NCBI GenBank assembly: GCA_963971285.1
Contig: OZ020244.1
Span: 3,410,001 to 3,474,000 of the forward strand
Reading direction: 5' to 3'
DNA from: Astropecten irregularis
Lineage: Eukaryota > Echinodermata > Asteroidea > Paxillosida > Astropectinidae
DNA length: 64,000 bases
The notes under the pieces are model-generated. The model worked only from the letters and a program-made list of their open reading frames with translations, was not told where the DNA came from and did not search any database. Of the stretch, positions 10,237-21,616 are shown piece after piece; within the stretch, counting starts at the first letter, position 1, and the number at the start of each line of letters is the position of its first letter. The translations under genes were made by a program, and so were the position numbers.

Positions 10237-10371
10237 CTGCATTCGGATAGGAGTAGGGATTGACGTCTTGATCCATCATTTGATCCCAGGGCTGACAGCT
10301 GTATCCACCCTGCGTGTACATAGCCATGTCCCGGTAGTCTCTACCATCACCGACCACACAACCTGAATGGG
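10237..10371 (-). CDS. Kringle B, N-terminal half (exon C)
   Basis: This 135-bp exon has acceptor CATTTCCGCAG and donor GCAG|GTGAGG, phase 1 at both ends. It encodes SGCVVGDGRDYRD, MYTQGGYSCQPW and NPYSYPNAG: first kringle cysteine, the G-x-x-Y turn, the T-x-x-G-x-x-C-Q-x-W signature and the YPNAG end that runs into LEENYC of exon D. The usual Y-x-G after the first loop reads YRD. The split codon with exon B gives alanine. The 3.9-kb intron to exon D carries the repeats at 6.5-10.1 kb, including the hammerhead-like motifs. Confidence 0.88.
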
Positions 10372-10978
10372 CTGCGGAAATGAGTAAATGCACGTTAATC
10401 TACGCTTGCAAGACAACCAAGACTCGCGACGCAGCTCTTCAAATACTGTCAAACGAGGTATTCGGATTTCCTTTTGCTTGTCCAGCGTGCTACCTTATTC
10501 AAATATCTTTTGAGAAGAGAAGGGGAAATGAGAGAAGACCTACAGACTCCAACTTTTATGATAGCTGCCAAGCCATCTGCACCACTAAGCAAGAGGCTGT
10601 GGGTTCGAATCCAATTAATGTCAGTGAAAACTTCTCATGTTCAAAACTCAAAAGTGCAGCCTAGGATGCAGAAAGAAAAGTGCATTATTTGTCTGAGGCC
10701 AAATTATGACTCAACAGTGACAGTCGTTTACAGAACACGATCCCTGCTTCTTGACAACAAATACTCGAAAAACAATTCTGAATCGCGACTCGACGACTGA
10801 CGGTTTGAACGTGATTTGTCCGTAGCTTGGTTTTCATCGGTTTATGTCAAGTTCATGAGAATTAAATTACCCGGATGACCGCGCTGATCTATTCCAAATA
10901 CAAAATGTTATCACTTTATGAGAGGGCAACTTCGTCCGGTAGGAAGCATTCACAAATATTCATTGAATTTCATGGAGT

Positions 10979-11150
10979 GATGCATCCCGGGTGCATGGCT
11001 TCCGGAACCACTGTCAGTAAGCTGTACCAAGATTGATGGATTGATATTGGTTGACTTGCAAATACTCGTATAATTCTATAGAATAATGCATCCCAGATGC
11101 ATGGCTTCCGGACTCACTGTCAGAGGCCTGTGCCAATAATTATGTATTAT
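10979..11150. repeat. Local direct duplication (~112-bp spacing)
   Basis: GATGCATCCCGGGTGCATGG followed by CTTCCGGAACCACTGTCAG at 10979 recurs at 11091 as ATGCATCCCAGATGCATGGC and CTTCCGGACTCACTGTCAG. It lies in the intron between exons B and C. Confidence 0.6.
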
Positions 11151-11176
11151 ATGGGTTTGGTGTTGGTAATTTTTAC

Positions 11177-11293
11177 CGTGGCAGGGTGGTATTCGACAGA
11201 ACTCCAGACGGATGTTTCCATCGGGCTTCAGATAATAGCACCTGGGTCCTCCTGTCCTCGTACCGACATACCGGCAGTAATTCTCCACCAAAT
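11177..11293 (-). CDS. Kringle A, C-terminal half (exon B)
   Basis: This 117-bp exon has acceptor TGCTTCATAG and donor CACG|GTAAAA, phase 1 at both ends. It encodes LVENYCRYVGTRTGG, PRCYYLKPDGN and LEFCRIPPCH, giving the last four kringle cysteines. The conserved tryptophan of PWCY is arginine (PRCYY), which is unusual and may change ligand binding. The split codon with exon A gives the aspartate in NPDLVENYC. The frame is open. Confidence 0.85.
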
Positions 11294-11942
11294 CTATGAA
11301 GCAGACAAAAATCTTCATGAATTATTATCATCACCAAAACTACCTTCTGTGTTTGGGTGGGGAGTAGTGTTATCTCCGCATTTGACCTCGCGTTTGGGTG
11401 GAGGATCATGTGATCCTCATTGAGACTCTCACCATTCTGCTTATAACAATGGAATAACACTTTGGTCCCAATCTTTAATTCTCCATTGGTATCATTCCTT
11501 CAGGGTTGCAGTTATAGCGAGGTTCCTCCAAAGTCCCCATAAAGGAGTTTGGACTACACATTATCTGGTGCCATGCCTTGTGGAGACCGAGCGCAAAAGG
11601 TTAAATGGCTATGTCTCCACAGGGAACTTCTAAAAGTGTATAGGTCTCCACAAGGTTTTCACGAAACTGAATTTTTGAATTAACTCAAAAAGTAGGAATT
11701 TCCAAGATAGGCCTTTATGCTACTTTGCTCTCTCGAAAAGAGAAGCATTTTATTTAAGTGACGTTCGCTAGAAATTTCAACCCAGGAAAGTGATTCTGGT
11801 TCAAATGGGAGTGATTTCAATTCTGCTCTTTGGAGAGTGTTCATTAGTACACGACAACAAAGCCATGTCTCCAAAAGGATACAAATTCATGTAACTATGT
11901 TCACATTGTTGCAACTGTGTTTGATTCCATTCACACACTTAC
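11294..11942. other. Intron between kringle A exons
   Basis: It contains TTATAACAATGGAATAACAC and CAGTTATAGCGAGGTTCCTC, weakly like the ends of the GGAACCTCG-type repeat near 31.3 and 31.7 kb. No exon is seen. Confidence 0.35.
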
Positions 11943-12089
11943 CTGGATTGGATCCGTACTCGGATCCGTGCAGTGTATGTGTTACATTGGCCCATGGCAG
12001 GCAGTCAAAACAGTCTGATCCCTTGACGCAGGCTTGGGATGCCGTGCCGTTGTACTGCCGTGTGAACACATTTACACAGTCCCACTGAG
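11943..12089 (-). CDS. Kringle A, N-terminal half (exon A)
   Basis: This 147-bp exon has acceptor TTTCTGTGTGCAG and donor CCAG|GTAAGT, phase 1 at both ends. It encodes QWDCVNVFTRQYNGTAS, QACVKGSDCFDCLPW and GSEYGSNP. First cysteine, YNG turn and C-x-P-W are kringle-like, but QAC and SDC add two cysteines beyond the usual six, possibly an extra disulfide or a divergent kringle. It is the most upstream exon of this gene found. The phase-1 acceptor shows that earlier exons (signal peptide, other domains) exist at higher coordinates but are not recognised in this window. Confidence 0.82.
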
Positions 12090-12261
12090 CTGCACACAGA
12101 AATTACAACAAGAAAGAACAAAATAAACAATTCAATTGCAAATATAATGGTATATCCTGCAAGTTATGTGACAGCGTGCATCCTCAATATGTACTGGACC
12201 CACCCTCTTGGAATCATGTATAGAAATTCGTCAGATTCCTGGAACACAATGAAAGACTCAA

Positions 12262-12572
12262 TCAAACTCAATGTCTTGTGGTCAGTCTAGGGTTCGAATC
12301 CAGCAATGGGCTAATGGTGCTTGCGTCCTTGGGCAAGATGCTTTTTCCTTTATTGCTCCTCTTCACCCAGGAGTAAATGGGTACCTGCGAGGGTAGAGAT
12401 GGCTTTGTGTGCTTGATTAGTCTTTGAGCGCTTACAGTAGCCGAGGCTGTATGCTCCCCAGGGAGTTGAGATGGTTTCAGGAATGTAAATTATGGCCCGA
12501 TGGCCAGGGATAATAATATGTTTGTACAGCGCTTTGATCTTCCTGTAATGCCGCTTCATAAATGCTTATTAC
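12262..12572 (+). mobile_element. tRNA-derived SINE
   Basis: A B-box GGGTTCGAATCC at ~12291 is followed by GGTGCTTGCGTCCTTGGGCA, CACCCAGGAGTAAATGGGTA and CAGCGCTTTGATCTTCC. The body matches the reversed copy at 29697-29960. The tRNA head is decayed at its 5' end. Confidence 0.75.
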
Positions 12573-12589
12573 AATGTATTATCATTACA

Positions 12590-12785
12590 ATTACAAATGG
12601 GGTATTTTAGCATCTAAAAGTGAACATTAGGGCGACTGTTCTATGTCTCCCTAAGGTACCAGCTGCTTTTTAAAGACATATTTTAGTGTCCATATTTTAA
12701 TAGAAGACAGGAGGATGTTTAGAAAAAGCAAGTAAAGTCGTGTGCACGTCCCTATGGGAATGTCTCCCTAAGTACCCATTATATT
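12590..12785. mobile_element. MITE family M8
   Basis: Starts ACAAATGGGGTATTTTAGCA and contains TGTCCATATTTTAATAGAAG and GTCCCTATGGGAATGTCTCC. Other copies are at 27200-27432 and 30960-31265. Confidence 0.6.
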
Positions 12786-13446
12786 ATCATTAATGGGGAT
12801 ACCAAGAAGGGGCGGGGCACCGTGTAGAGGTATGAGGGAGGAAGTTAATGCAAAGCTGAGTATCATTATGATATTAGAAATCAAATGCCGGCTATTTACC
12901 TCCGTTAATTACCTTGGGTTGCCAGGTACAAATAATTAATTAGAATGGAAAACAATACTGATAATGACAATAATAACAATAATCAGCATCTGTTAAACCG
13001 TCGAACTGAATTAAACAAATCGGGATGACTTCCAAACCTTTAATCAAAATGATGACAATGACATTTAATATAAATGCTAAACCGCAAACAGTGCCCTTGT
13101 CAACAAACAATCTCTGTATTGATCAGACGAAGGTTCTGCCCAGAACGTGACAACCTGAAAATATACAGTATGCAGTTCTGCCAATATGACGATTCAGTTT
13201 TAATGGATTTTAAACAATGACAGATGGCGTATGACACAAGGACGAACCTTTGAACAAATCTGGATAGGGAATCAATATGACAGTGTGTTCACAGATGTAC
13301 AGCGGTCAAGGACGGGGTCTATTGCCCAGAAAATTTATAAGTCAACTCGGATCAAATTTGTTTTTCACGGTTTTAGTTCAAGTCAGATTTTGACAAAATG
13401 ACAAAATGATGAATTGAACTTATAGAGTTACGAGTCTTTAGATCTT
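12786..13446. other. No gene recognised
   Basis: AT-rich, with short AATAAT runs near 12970. No exon or named repeat is seen. Confidence 0.4.
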
Positions 13447-13611
13447 TTAAAGGTACAGGACAGGACTGGTAAACCCAAACAGACATGTTCACAGATTTAC
13501 GTGCAATTTTCAGGGTATGAAGATGGTGAGGTAGAAACATACCGTTAAAGTATTTCCGGTTGAAATTGTGTATTTATCCAGAAATAAGTAAAACAACAGT
13601 TTTGATCTCGG
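13447..13611 (-). mobile_element. M2 MITE, truncated by a SINE
   Basis: TTAA|AGGTACAGGACAGGACTGG begins a reversed M2 copy that stops within TTTTGATCTCGGGG, where the tRNA-like element starts. Confidence 0.65.
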
Positions 13612-13866
13612 GGTTGGGCGGGATTCGAACCAGCGATCTCCCAAATACCGTACCAAGTTGACGATCTTTATACCAATTGAGCTACCCAGCCCTATGTTGG
13701 TGGTGTCCCTAATAGTCATTGATCTTTGTTCGTATGGCAGTCAGAAGCCATGAAACCATTCACATACTGCTATATCCCAAGGATCATTCAAGATACAATG
13801 CTGCAACTGTAGAAACGGTGCATGGGGATATGGGGTTCACTCAAAGAGGATGTGGCTTTTTAATAG
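13612..13866 (-). mobile_element. tRNA-like SINE (family S), full length
   Basis: On the minus strand a tRNA-like head (A-box region AGCTCAATTGGTATAAAG, B-box GGTTCGAATCCCGCC) is preceded by an ~80-bp leader and a block matching the copy at 20975-21233 (TCACTCAAAGAGGATGTGGC on plus). A functional tRNA is unlikely because the A-box/D-arm is altered and the leader is repeated genome-wide. Confidence 0.7.
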
Positions 13867-14477
13867 AGATACGATAGGTATCGTTGTCTTCGTTATTATA
13901 TTGTTTATTTCATAATAGGGATTATTGTCATGACATTTCATATGCACCCTAATCTTAAATTATATTTGGTTGTAAAGCATTTATAGACATGTAATATTCA
14001 TTGTATACACCGTTCAGTTTTGCTGTTTTAAATAATGAACAATGTTTGTGTATGTATCTTGTCTGTTGTTTCTGTGCTGTTAGTGTGATTTGTGTAGTCT
14101 TGTTTGAATAAACGGAGCCTAAGAGGTCCCTGAGATACAAAACAATACAATAGTAAACGATGTAAATTGTTTCCATTATTATTAATTTAAAGACAAACGA
14201 TTGATAATTACTCTCCAGATGTTGTAATTGGTATGTCAATCAGATTCAGAATAAATATATTTTCTCGAGAGAAGACATTTCTTCCGATGAAACCCATGTA
14301 ATTATCCTTTAATTAATGAGAGTCAAATTGGTTCCATGCGATTACACTACTCGTTCAGATCCAATTAATTTACACGCTGCTGTAGTTTAAATAGATGCAT
14401 TATGCGTTACAGCCTACGTAATAGCAAGGACACGCATGATATAACAAATTGGTTTGCTGTCGTTAACTCTAGATGAG
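13867..14477. other. No gene recognised
   Basis: AT-rich. Short ORFs show no domain. Confidence 0.4.
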
Positions 14478-14844
14478 TTAAAGGTAATAGGTAGTATCAT
14501 ACTTTGGTTTTTGTCAAAGAAATGCAGATTCATGGGCATAAATATCAATACAGATACAGTCATCTGTGGAAATTTCAGTCCCATACGGTCCCCACTTTCT
14601 TGAGATAACAGTGTAAAACGGCCACAGTATTTCTTAAGTATTCTTTCTTTTATTTTTGATCTTTTGAAAGATCAAAAAGATTTTTGGTCGTTGTTTTACT
14701 CTTTTCTGGATAAATACAGCATTTCAGGCGAAAATATTTTAACGGTATGTTTCTACTGGCATCATCTTTATACCCTGTAAGTTATACGTAAATATGAGAA
14801 CATTTCTGTTTTGGTATGTTACCAATCCTTTACTGTACCTTTAA
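14478..14844 (+). mobile_element. M1 MITE, full length
   Basis: TTAA|AGGTAATAGGTAGTATCAT on the left and ACCAATCCTTTACTGTACCT|TTAA on the right. A central GATCTTTTGAAAGATC hairpin is present. The right end resembles M2, so the copy is an M1/M2 mosaic. Confidence 0.8.
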
Positions 14845-15214
14845 AGGTCATGTAAAACATTGGTAAAGGTGACATAACAGTTGCAGTCTGTTCATAATTT
14901 GATTTGTCATGGAATAAAAACAAACCTGTGAAATTTTCATCTCATATCATCATCGGAAACTGTAGAAAACAGTGAAAACCCGTTGCAATTGCTACGCTAA
15001 ATTATGTGGGAATAAGAGTCTCACTTTTGATCTTCGGAAGATCAAAAATGTTTTGATGTTTGGTTTTACTCTTTTCTGGATAAATACAACATTTCAGGCA
15101 GAGCAATTTTCACAGTATGTTTCTACCATTACCGTCTTTATACCCTGTAAGTTATAGATAAATCTGTGAACAATTCGGTTTTGTTTTATCACCAATGTTG
15201 TATATGCCCTTTAA
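14841..15214 (+). mobile_element. M2-type MITE sharing its TTAA with the previous element
   Basis: It begins at the same TTAA (14841-14844) that ends the previous element and finishes TTGTATATGCCCT|TTAA at 15211-15214. It is head-to-tail with its neighbour. GATCTTCGGAAGATC marks the internal hairpin. Confidence 0.8.
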
Positions 15215-15532
15215 ACTTTTACGAGGATAAATGTGACGTGCACGGCAATCATGTGATGTATGAGGAGGTAATGTCTTGAAGTATTTACAATGATTCATCA
15301 CGAGTCATTAATGTCCTCATAAAGGTGATCTAAGATGGACAAACATGTCCCAAGCCTGAATTTAAACAATCGATCTTCATTTTAATTGGTTGCTATTAAC
15401 GTAATTACCATGTAAATATCACTATAATGTGAAAAACGAAATATACGTTGAGTAATTTCAAGCCAATTAATTGGTCAATCAATCATGTGACTCAGCTACC
15501 GACCAATCACAGACGAGGTTAGCTTGGGGTTA

Positions 15533-15728
15533 TGAGGGCCTGTCGCGTTTCGATCCTAGCAGGATCTTTCTCAAAGACATTTCGATTCTAGTAGGATCTT
15601 TCTCTAGGATCTTTCTTTGAGAAAGATCCTACTAGGATCGAAACGTCATGCCCTCCTAACTCCAAGCATTTTAACAATTTCAGGTCATTATTTTTGGCTG
15701 ATGAGCAGTTTGCAGCAGTTTATTACTC
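15533..15728. repeat. Hammerhead-like repeat, inverted pair
   Basis: GATCCTAGCAGGATC, GATTCTAGTAGGATC and, inverted, GATCCTACTAGGATCGAAAC lie close together, forming a foldback. The right side continues into CATTTTAACAATTTCAGGTC and GATGAGCAGTTTGCAGCAG as in the 5.2-kb copy. Confidence 0.65.
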
Positions 15729-16304
15729 GTAATGATTATATTTTATTTTAAATCTTTGGACATTTAAAAACGGTATAAGAATGAAAGATACATTGGCAGG
15801 TGCTGCACAGGGAAGACAAAAGTAAACAAAAACTGTCATCAAAAGATGTGCTTTCCCAAACAATTGGCAATTAACAATTTTATATATGTGTATATCATTA
15901 TATATTATTATTTTGTCAAACTCATTATTTTGTCAAATTTTCTCCAACTTCTACATGTACATAATACACCTCCATTCTAACATAGTTTCACGCATCTCTC
16001 TATATAGTTGTTGTAGTGTGTTTTAGTCCGTATGTTTTTATCGATGGGCATTTCTTTAATACAAACCCTTTATGAAAATGCCCATATCTATTTCATTATA
16101 TTATGTGTTTAAATTTTGATTTTGTTTTTGTATGCTTTAAACCTAAATAGCAGTATTTGTCTGTCAATATATTTAATTCAGCATTACCATGAATTGACCT
16201 ATATAGGGTGAACTTTCAACTGTTCTTATGCATCATTTCTATAATTTACAAATCACAGGAAATCACATCCCTTGAATTATCTCAGGTTTCCAGAAGAATA
16301 TTAG
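15729..16304. other. No gene recognised
   Basis: Very AT-rich. No exon or repeat is assigned. Confidence 0.4.
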
Positions 16305-16440
16305 GCCATTTTCAAACATCTGCTCCGGCTCAGGCTCCGGCTCCATTTCGTGAATCCATTCTAAGAATAACGGGTATCAAAATAGAGGCTTTTGGCTACG
16401 GTTTGGAAGTAGATTCTCTATTTTGAGCAAGAAAACAGAG
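16305..16440. mobile_element. MITE family M9, partial
   Basis: CCATTTTCAAACATCTGCTC then GGCTCAGGCTCCGGCTCC match the ends of the 31425-31677 element. TCAAAATAGAGGCTTTTGGC matches its body. The right inverted end is absent. Confidence 0.6.
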
Positions 16441-17153
16441 CTTCAACTTCAACGAAAAGCCACAACGTGTATTTTCAGCATATAAATGGCCGTGAGCATC
16501 ATAGATGCTCAAGATCGCGTTTCTAGTTCATTTTCACTCGTAACAAAACCCTATCCGACATCGAGACGACTATGAGCCATTTTTACTCAATAAACGATGA
16601 AAACACAATTCTAAATTTGTTCGTGGAGGCTTGCCACAGAGAGCAATTACATGTGCAAGATGCACCAATTTCAATACTCAAGCGAAAGACCGTATGTCTG
16701 GTACGGATGTACACCATCTTCAATTACCATCTACATACAACTACTACACAGTCCTTTTGAAAGTGTTGCAAAGGTAGAATTCGCAATTTCGGCGAGAAAA
16801 TGCTGCCAGTATACTGAGCATAGTACCGAAATAAGAAAGCAGGGCACCATTTCGATTACACAAATGAGAAAATGATACGCAGTGACAAACATTACGTTGA
16901 ACGAAGGGGAATATATTTACATTCTAGAATATATTTTGACTTTTTCACCCCAAATTGGCAAGTGTTTATAGGTTTTCCCGGCCAATTTCAGCAGGATCGA
17001 AGCATTCACTGTGACACGAGGCTCGATTACACTGAATGTTTTTTTTATTAAGGGCATTGTAATATAAAACGAAGTAATTCGTTATTGAAGCATTCTTTCC
17101 ACGGTGTTTCGTGTTCAGATCGTCCTGTCATGCATTCAAAATCGTCAGAGGCC

Positions 17154-17522
17154 TTAAAGGTAGTATCATACTTAAGTTTATTGTCAATGAAATGCAGAAT
17201 CCTGGTCCTGCATATCAAGAAAGATACAGTAACATTCATCTGTGAAATTTCCAGTCCCATACGGTGCCCACTTTTTGAGAAAACAGTGAAAACGCTCACT
17301 GTCTTTCAAAATGTATTTACAGGAGTTTTCATCTCACCCCGATATCAAAACTGGTTTTTGGGGTGTTTGGTTGAACTCTTTTCTGCATAAATACAGCATT
17401 TCAGGCAGAGAATTGTTAACGGTATGTTTCTACCATCACCATCATCATACCCTGTCAGTTATACGTAAATCTGTGAAGATTTCTGTTTTGGTATGCTACC
17501 GAAGTATGATGAATACATTTAA
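17154..17522 (+). mobile_element. M1 MITE, full length
   Basis: TTAA|AGGTAGTATCATACTTAAG at the left and a decayed GAAGTATGATGAATACAT|TTAA at the right. The interior is the M1 consensus (CAGTCCCATACGGTGCCCAC). Confidence 0.75.
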
Positions 17523-18479
17523 ATCTTAACAAACATTCAAGCCTATACTGTTCATGTAAAGCAGCCTTAAAGGTAATTTTGAGGGTAAAGCCAAAAAATG
17601 TATAAAGGAAAAAAAAAAACAATCTGAACCAAGGCTGAAATTTCTAAATTGTTCTTAATTCTTACCAAACATTTCTTAACGTTTATGTGAAATTGCCACC
17701 AATAAAATATTGTGAGAAACACCTGCTTGTGTTATTAAAAAGTTACGATCTTTAAATATGATATATGTACATGTATATACATGTGGGAAGTATAATCATG
17801 AGTTGTTTCAGATCTTTAAGATCACCATATTAAGTATTTACGACTTCTCTATAATATAGAGAAGTTGATCGATTTGTAAAGATATTATCTTGTATTAGAT
17901 TTGCCCTAAGGCAGCGTGGAAAACCAATATGATTTAAAACCATAAATCATACCAACGAACCGTATAAACGAGCCTCCTGTAAAAATGCTGTAATCTTTAC
18001 AGAATGCCGTGGCAAGTGGCAAGAGCCCTTTCACACCAAGCCGTGTTAAACCATGAATATGACCTGCTTGATTACTTACACAATCCGCCCATTGCACACC
18101 AAGTAAATCATTGGGTCCATAACCAATCATACATGATTATCACACGCCCTGAATTACAACACACGTGTAAATAAACCTGTGCACTGAAACGCAAAAGACG
18201 TACAGGTTTATTAATAAGGAACGATTTTTGACACGATGATCCACTCACGGTTTTAAGAACACACACGATTTATTACAACAGAGTAATTGGGATTCTGTTT
18301 TGTTTTAGTTATAAATGACTCTACTGATGGAGTGGTGAGTGGGTTGTTCATAATATGCAGTGATATCCAACCTAATGAGTTTGCCACCAAAGGCGACGAG
18401 AACAAAATGTTGATAAATTGTATACACAGGAAAGATGAATCGTTGGTGATTTGCAGTGTATGGTGATGCAGTGTTGGTC
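17523..18479. other. No gene recognised
   Basis: No exon, SINE or MITE boundaries recognised. ATATATGTACATGTATATAC at ~17760 is a short palindrome. Confidence 0.35.
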
Positions 18480-18920
18480 TTAAAGGTAATATCATACTTT
18501 GTTTTGTTTTTTCAAAGAAATACATTCATGGGCAAAACAATACCAAGGAAGATTCAATAACTTTCATCTGTGCAAATTTCAGCCCCATACGGTGCCCACT
18601 TTTTGAGAAAATTGTGAAAAACGGCCACAGTATTTCTTAAGTAAAGGTCACAGAACAGCACTCACACTTTGTCTAATCCAGCATATACATGAAATGATAA
18701 ACCTGTGAAAATTTGAGCTCAATCGGACATCTGAGTCATGAGAAAATAGCAAAAACCCGACTGAATTTTTCGAATAAAACATAAAGAATGGTTTTGATCT
18801 TACTCCGAGATCAAAACTGTTTTCGGTCTTTGTTTTACTGATTTTTGGATGGATGCACCGATTCAGGCGGAAATATTTTAACGGTATGTTTCTACCAGCA
18901 CAATCTTCATATCTTAAGTG
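18480..18920 (+). mobile_element. M1-M2 chimeric MITE
   Basis: It starts as M1 (TTAA|AGGTAATATCATACTTTG) up to the CACAGTATTTCTTAAG block at ~18640 and then switches to the M2 body (AAAGGTCACAGAACAGCACT). This suggests recombination or a nested insertion. Confidence 0.65.
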
Positions 18921-18967
18921 ACAGGGGATAACTAAAACAACTCAAGTGAGGGTGTCCTTTATGTTTG

Positions 18968-19160
18968 TTCCAAAAATCGTTCGGACGAACGATCTTTGGA
19001 AAAGACACTAAATCTTGATTTCCTTGAAAAACCCAGCATCTGATGAACCAAGATTTCACATGGTGACTGTTTGCACTGTTTATGAACGGTTGAGTCCATT
19101 TTCTGTCTCAAACTCAATAATTGTTTTTTGGAGGACTTGCAAATCCTTTATGCTCCCCAG
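18968..19160 (+). repeat. Interspersed repeat R14, partial
   Basis: GTTCGGACGAACGATCTTTG, AACCCAGCATCTGATGAACC and GACTGTTTGCACTGTTTATG match 23573-23910 and, reversed, 387-726. Confidence 0.6.
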
Positions 19161-19607
19161 TAAGACTTTACAAACTGCTTTCGTCAACCTCTCATACTTC
19201 ATACTCCAAAACTTCGAACAGCCAAATGATCAAGTGCCGACGAGTGAAAGATAACATTATGAAATTAACAAACTATATTTAGAAAAGCTTTTAGGTCAGG
19301 AAAATAAGGTCTCTGATAAAAGCACATCTTTCAACTATATGTGCCACTCGCTTCGTCAGTGTCACAAATGCATACACAGCCATGTCAAAAACAAATATAA
19401 AGTAAAAATCACTACCAAAAGTAGAGTATTTTACTCAGTGAAAAAACATAGTGGCCTCTAAAATCAATCCTGTTTCCGCAAGCAGAAGACAAATTGACAA
19501 AGCTAGCAAGTCGTCGTCCTGGTAATGCAGCATATTATATCAACACTGGTGGGCAAATAATGATAATTATGGGGGTGTATGGTACAAGGATTTTGGCCGG
19601 TCAGCCT
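19161..19607. other. No gene recognised
   Basis: Nothing assignable is seen. Confidence 0.35.
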
Positions 19608-19979
19608 TTAAAGGTAGTATCATACTTTGGTAAGAAACCAAAACAGAAATGTTCACAGATTTACCTATAGGCCCCCTAACTCTCAGGATATAAAGATGGT
19701 GCTGCAAGAAACATACCGTTAAAATTGATCCGTCTGAAATGATGTATTCATCCAGAAATTAGTCAAACAACGACCAAATATCTTTTGATCTTTTAAAAGA
19801 TCAAAAATAAAAGAGAAAAGACTTAAGAAATACTGCGGCTGTTTTTCACTGTTTTATCAAAAAGTGGGAACCGTATGGGACTGGAAATTTCACAAATGAC
19901 TGTTACTGTATCTTTCTTAACATTTTTCCCAATGAATCTGCATTTCTAGGACAAAAACCAAAGTATGATATTACCTTAA
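19608..19979 (-). mobile_element. M1 MITE, full length
   Basis: TTAA|AGGTAGTATCATACTTTGG on the left; CCAAAGTATGATATTACC then TTAA on the right. The body is reversed M1 with the GATCTTTTAAAAGATC hairpin. Confidence 0.8.
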
Positions 19980-20506
19980 AATGAAGATACGCAGTGGTCA
20001 TATAATGTAATCAGTGCAGGAAAAAACATGCAACGCGTGGAGGAGTCTTAATTTATACATATTGCAGCCGTGCATTTAGGGCACTTCGTGTCATTAAGCA
20101 CACACAACCTACATCTGTCAAAGGCTAGTATAAACAAAAATCAAATATCACCACTAACACATGTTCGTGCAAAAAATGACACGCGAGTTTTTAGCCTTTA
20201 AGGCTTTTAGGCCTTTGGGAGGTTTCTAAAATGGGGAAAAAATCTTCACTCTCCCCACGATTTCAATGAAGTTTTATTAGATTGTAATCTAGGGATTTGC
20301 ACGCGTGCAGCTATTGTGTAATATGATGGATTGGATATGTTAACCTTTCAGACGACAAGATCTATATGAATCTATATGAGGTGACAAGCTGTGATAAAGT
20401 CAACAGCATGCTTTCTGGAAAGGTCGCTTGCCCTCTCAATAATACCCGTAAAACCTGCACGAAATCCCTCCCTGAAAGAAGCTCATCGCTCAAAACACCA
20501 GGAGCC
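19980..20506. other. No gene recognised
   Basis: It holds a short palindrome-like stretch GATCTATATGAATCTATATG near 20359. No exon is seen. Confidence 0.35.
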
Positions 20507-20702
20507 AATTTCATAGAGCTGCTTAGTACAAAAATTTGCTAAGCATGACATTTTTGTCTTAATAAAAACAGGGTTAACAATCAAATGTCCATGTGTTGTC
20601 GTATCACTTGTGATTGTTCTTTGGTTGTTGTTCGCTAACCATGAATATCAAATGGAATTTTTAATGGTGATTTGTTTTATTGAGCAAAACATTTTTGTGC
20701 TA
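20507..20702. mobile_element. M4 MITE, right end missing
   Basis: GAGCCAATTTCATAGAGCTG at left, then the body TTGTTCGCTAACCATGAATA. It stops at ACATTTTTGTGCTAAC without the right inverted end. Confidence 0.7.
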
Positions 20703-20974
20703 ACAGAACACGTGTAAAGCACGGCACAGATTCAAACCCAGGTGGGATGGTTTACGCACATTACTATCTGCTTGAATACGAACCATCATTTAATTAGTAC
20801 ATGGGATTACTACCTATAATAGGAGACAGATCGCTACCTAATATCATTATAAATAACTGACTCGACGTGCGTCATAATTGAGAGGGTGGCGAACTTAAGT
20901 TCATCAGTTCGGAACTGTTAAATGCTAATGCAAAGAACCCGATAATAAGAATAGAACGGCATTGAAAAGTTAAC

Positions 20975-21233
20975 AAAGAAAAGTTAACTGGAGCGGGATT
21001 CGAACCGGCGACCTCATGAATACCGTACCGGGCGCTCTACCAACTGAGCCATCCAGCCCTACGTTGGTGGTGACCCCAATAATCAATTATCTTTGTTCGT
21101 TGGGAAGTCAGAAGCCATGAAACCACGCACACACCGCCATGTCCCATTGATCATTTCACCGCTACGCGCAGCAATGCTGCAACCTGAGAATGGTACATGG
21201 GGGATCACTCAAAGAGGATACGGCTTTAATAAA
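20975..21233 (-). mobile_element. tRNA-like SINE (family S), full length
   Basis: Minus strand: leader with ACGAACAAAGATAATTGATT, then GGGCTGGATGGCTCAGTTGG (A-box region) and CGGTTCGAATCCCGCTCC (B-box). This is the best-preserved tRNA-like head in the window. The flanks CAAAGAAAAGTTAACTGGAG are the inner end of the TIR-like tail seen at 39812-40017. Confidence 0.75.
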
Positions 21234-21432
21234 ACGGATTTTTGTATACACATGATTGGTAGAGATCGCAGTACAGCACTCGCACGTTGGTCCAATTAAA
21301 ATGTTCGTCCAAGTCACGAGAAAAGGGAGAACACAGAAGTTCACATGAAATATTAAACTAGCTTTGATATCACTCAAACAAAAACTACTTGTGAACCCCA
21401 TATTTGTTTACTTTATTTTTTTTCTAACCAAC

Positions 21433-21616
21433 TATGAGCCAATTTCATTGAGCTGCTTATATAAGCACTAAAAAACTTGTTATGCTCAGCAAACAATGGC
21501 CGAAAGCAGTAAATATCATATGAAAAATTGATTGGTAATCCTGTTTGATCAAGGAAGACTTTTCATGCTTAAGCAAATTGTATGCTTTAAGCAGATCTAT
21601 GAAATTGGCCCCATGT
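21433..21616. mobile_element. M4 MITE, short form
   Basis: GAGCCAATTTCATTGAGCTG and CAGATCTATGAAATTGGCCC are the inverted ends. The interior is the CAGCAAACAATGGCCGAA subtype. Confidence 0.75.

Noticed and set aside
17048-17390. Short ORFs on both strands
   Set aside because: They lie in an M1 MITE, and similar frames appear in every M1 copy.
20990-21060. Functional tRNA gene (best of several tRNA-like heads)
   Set aside because: A- and B-box are present, but the same head with the same leader occurs at 13.6, 33.4, 34.5, 39.9 and 45 kb in decaying copies. It is SINE-like. Only a tRNAscan-SE run could overturn this.
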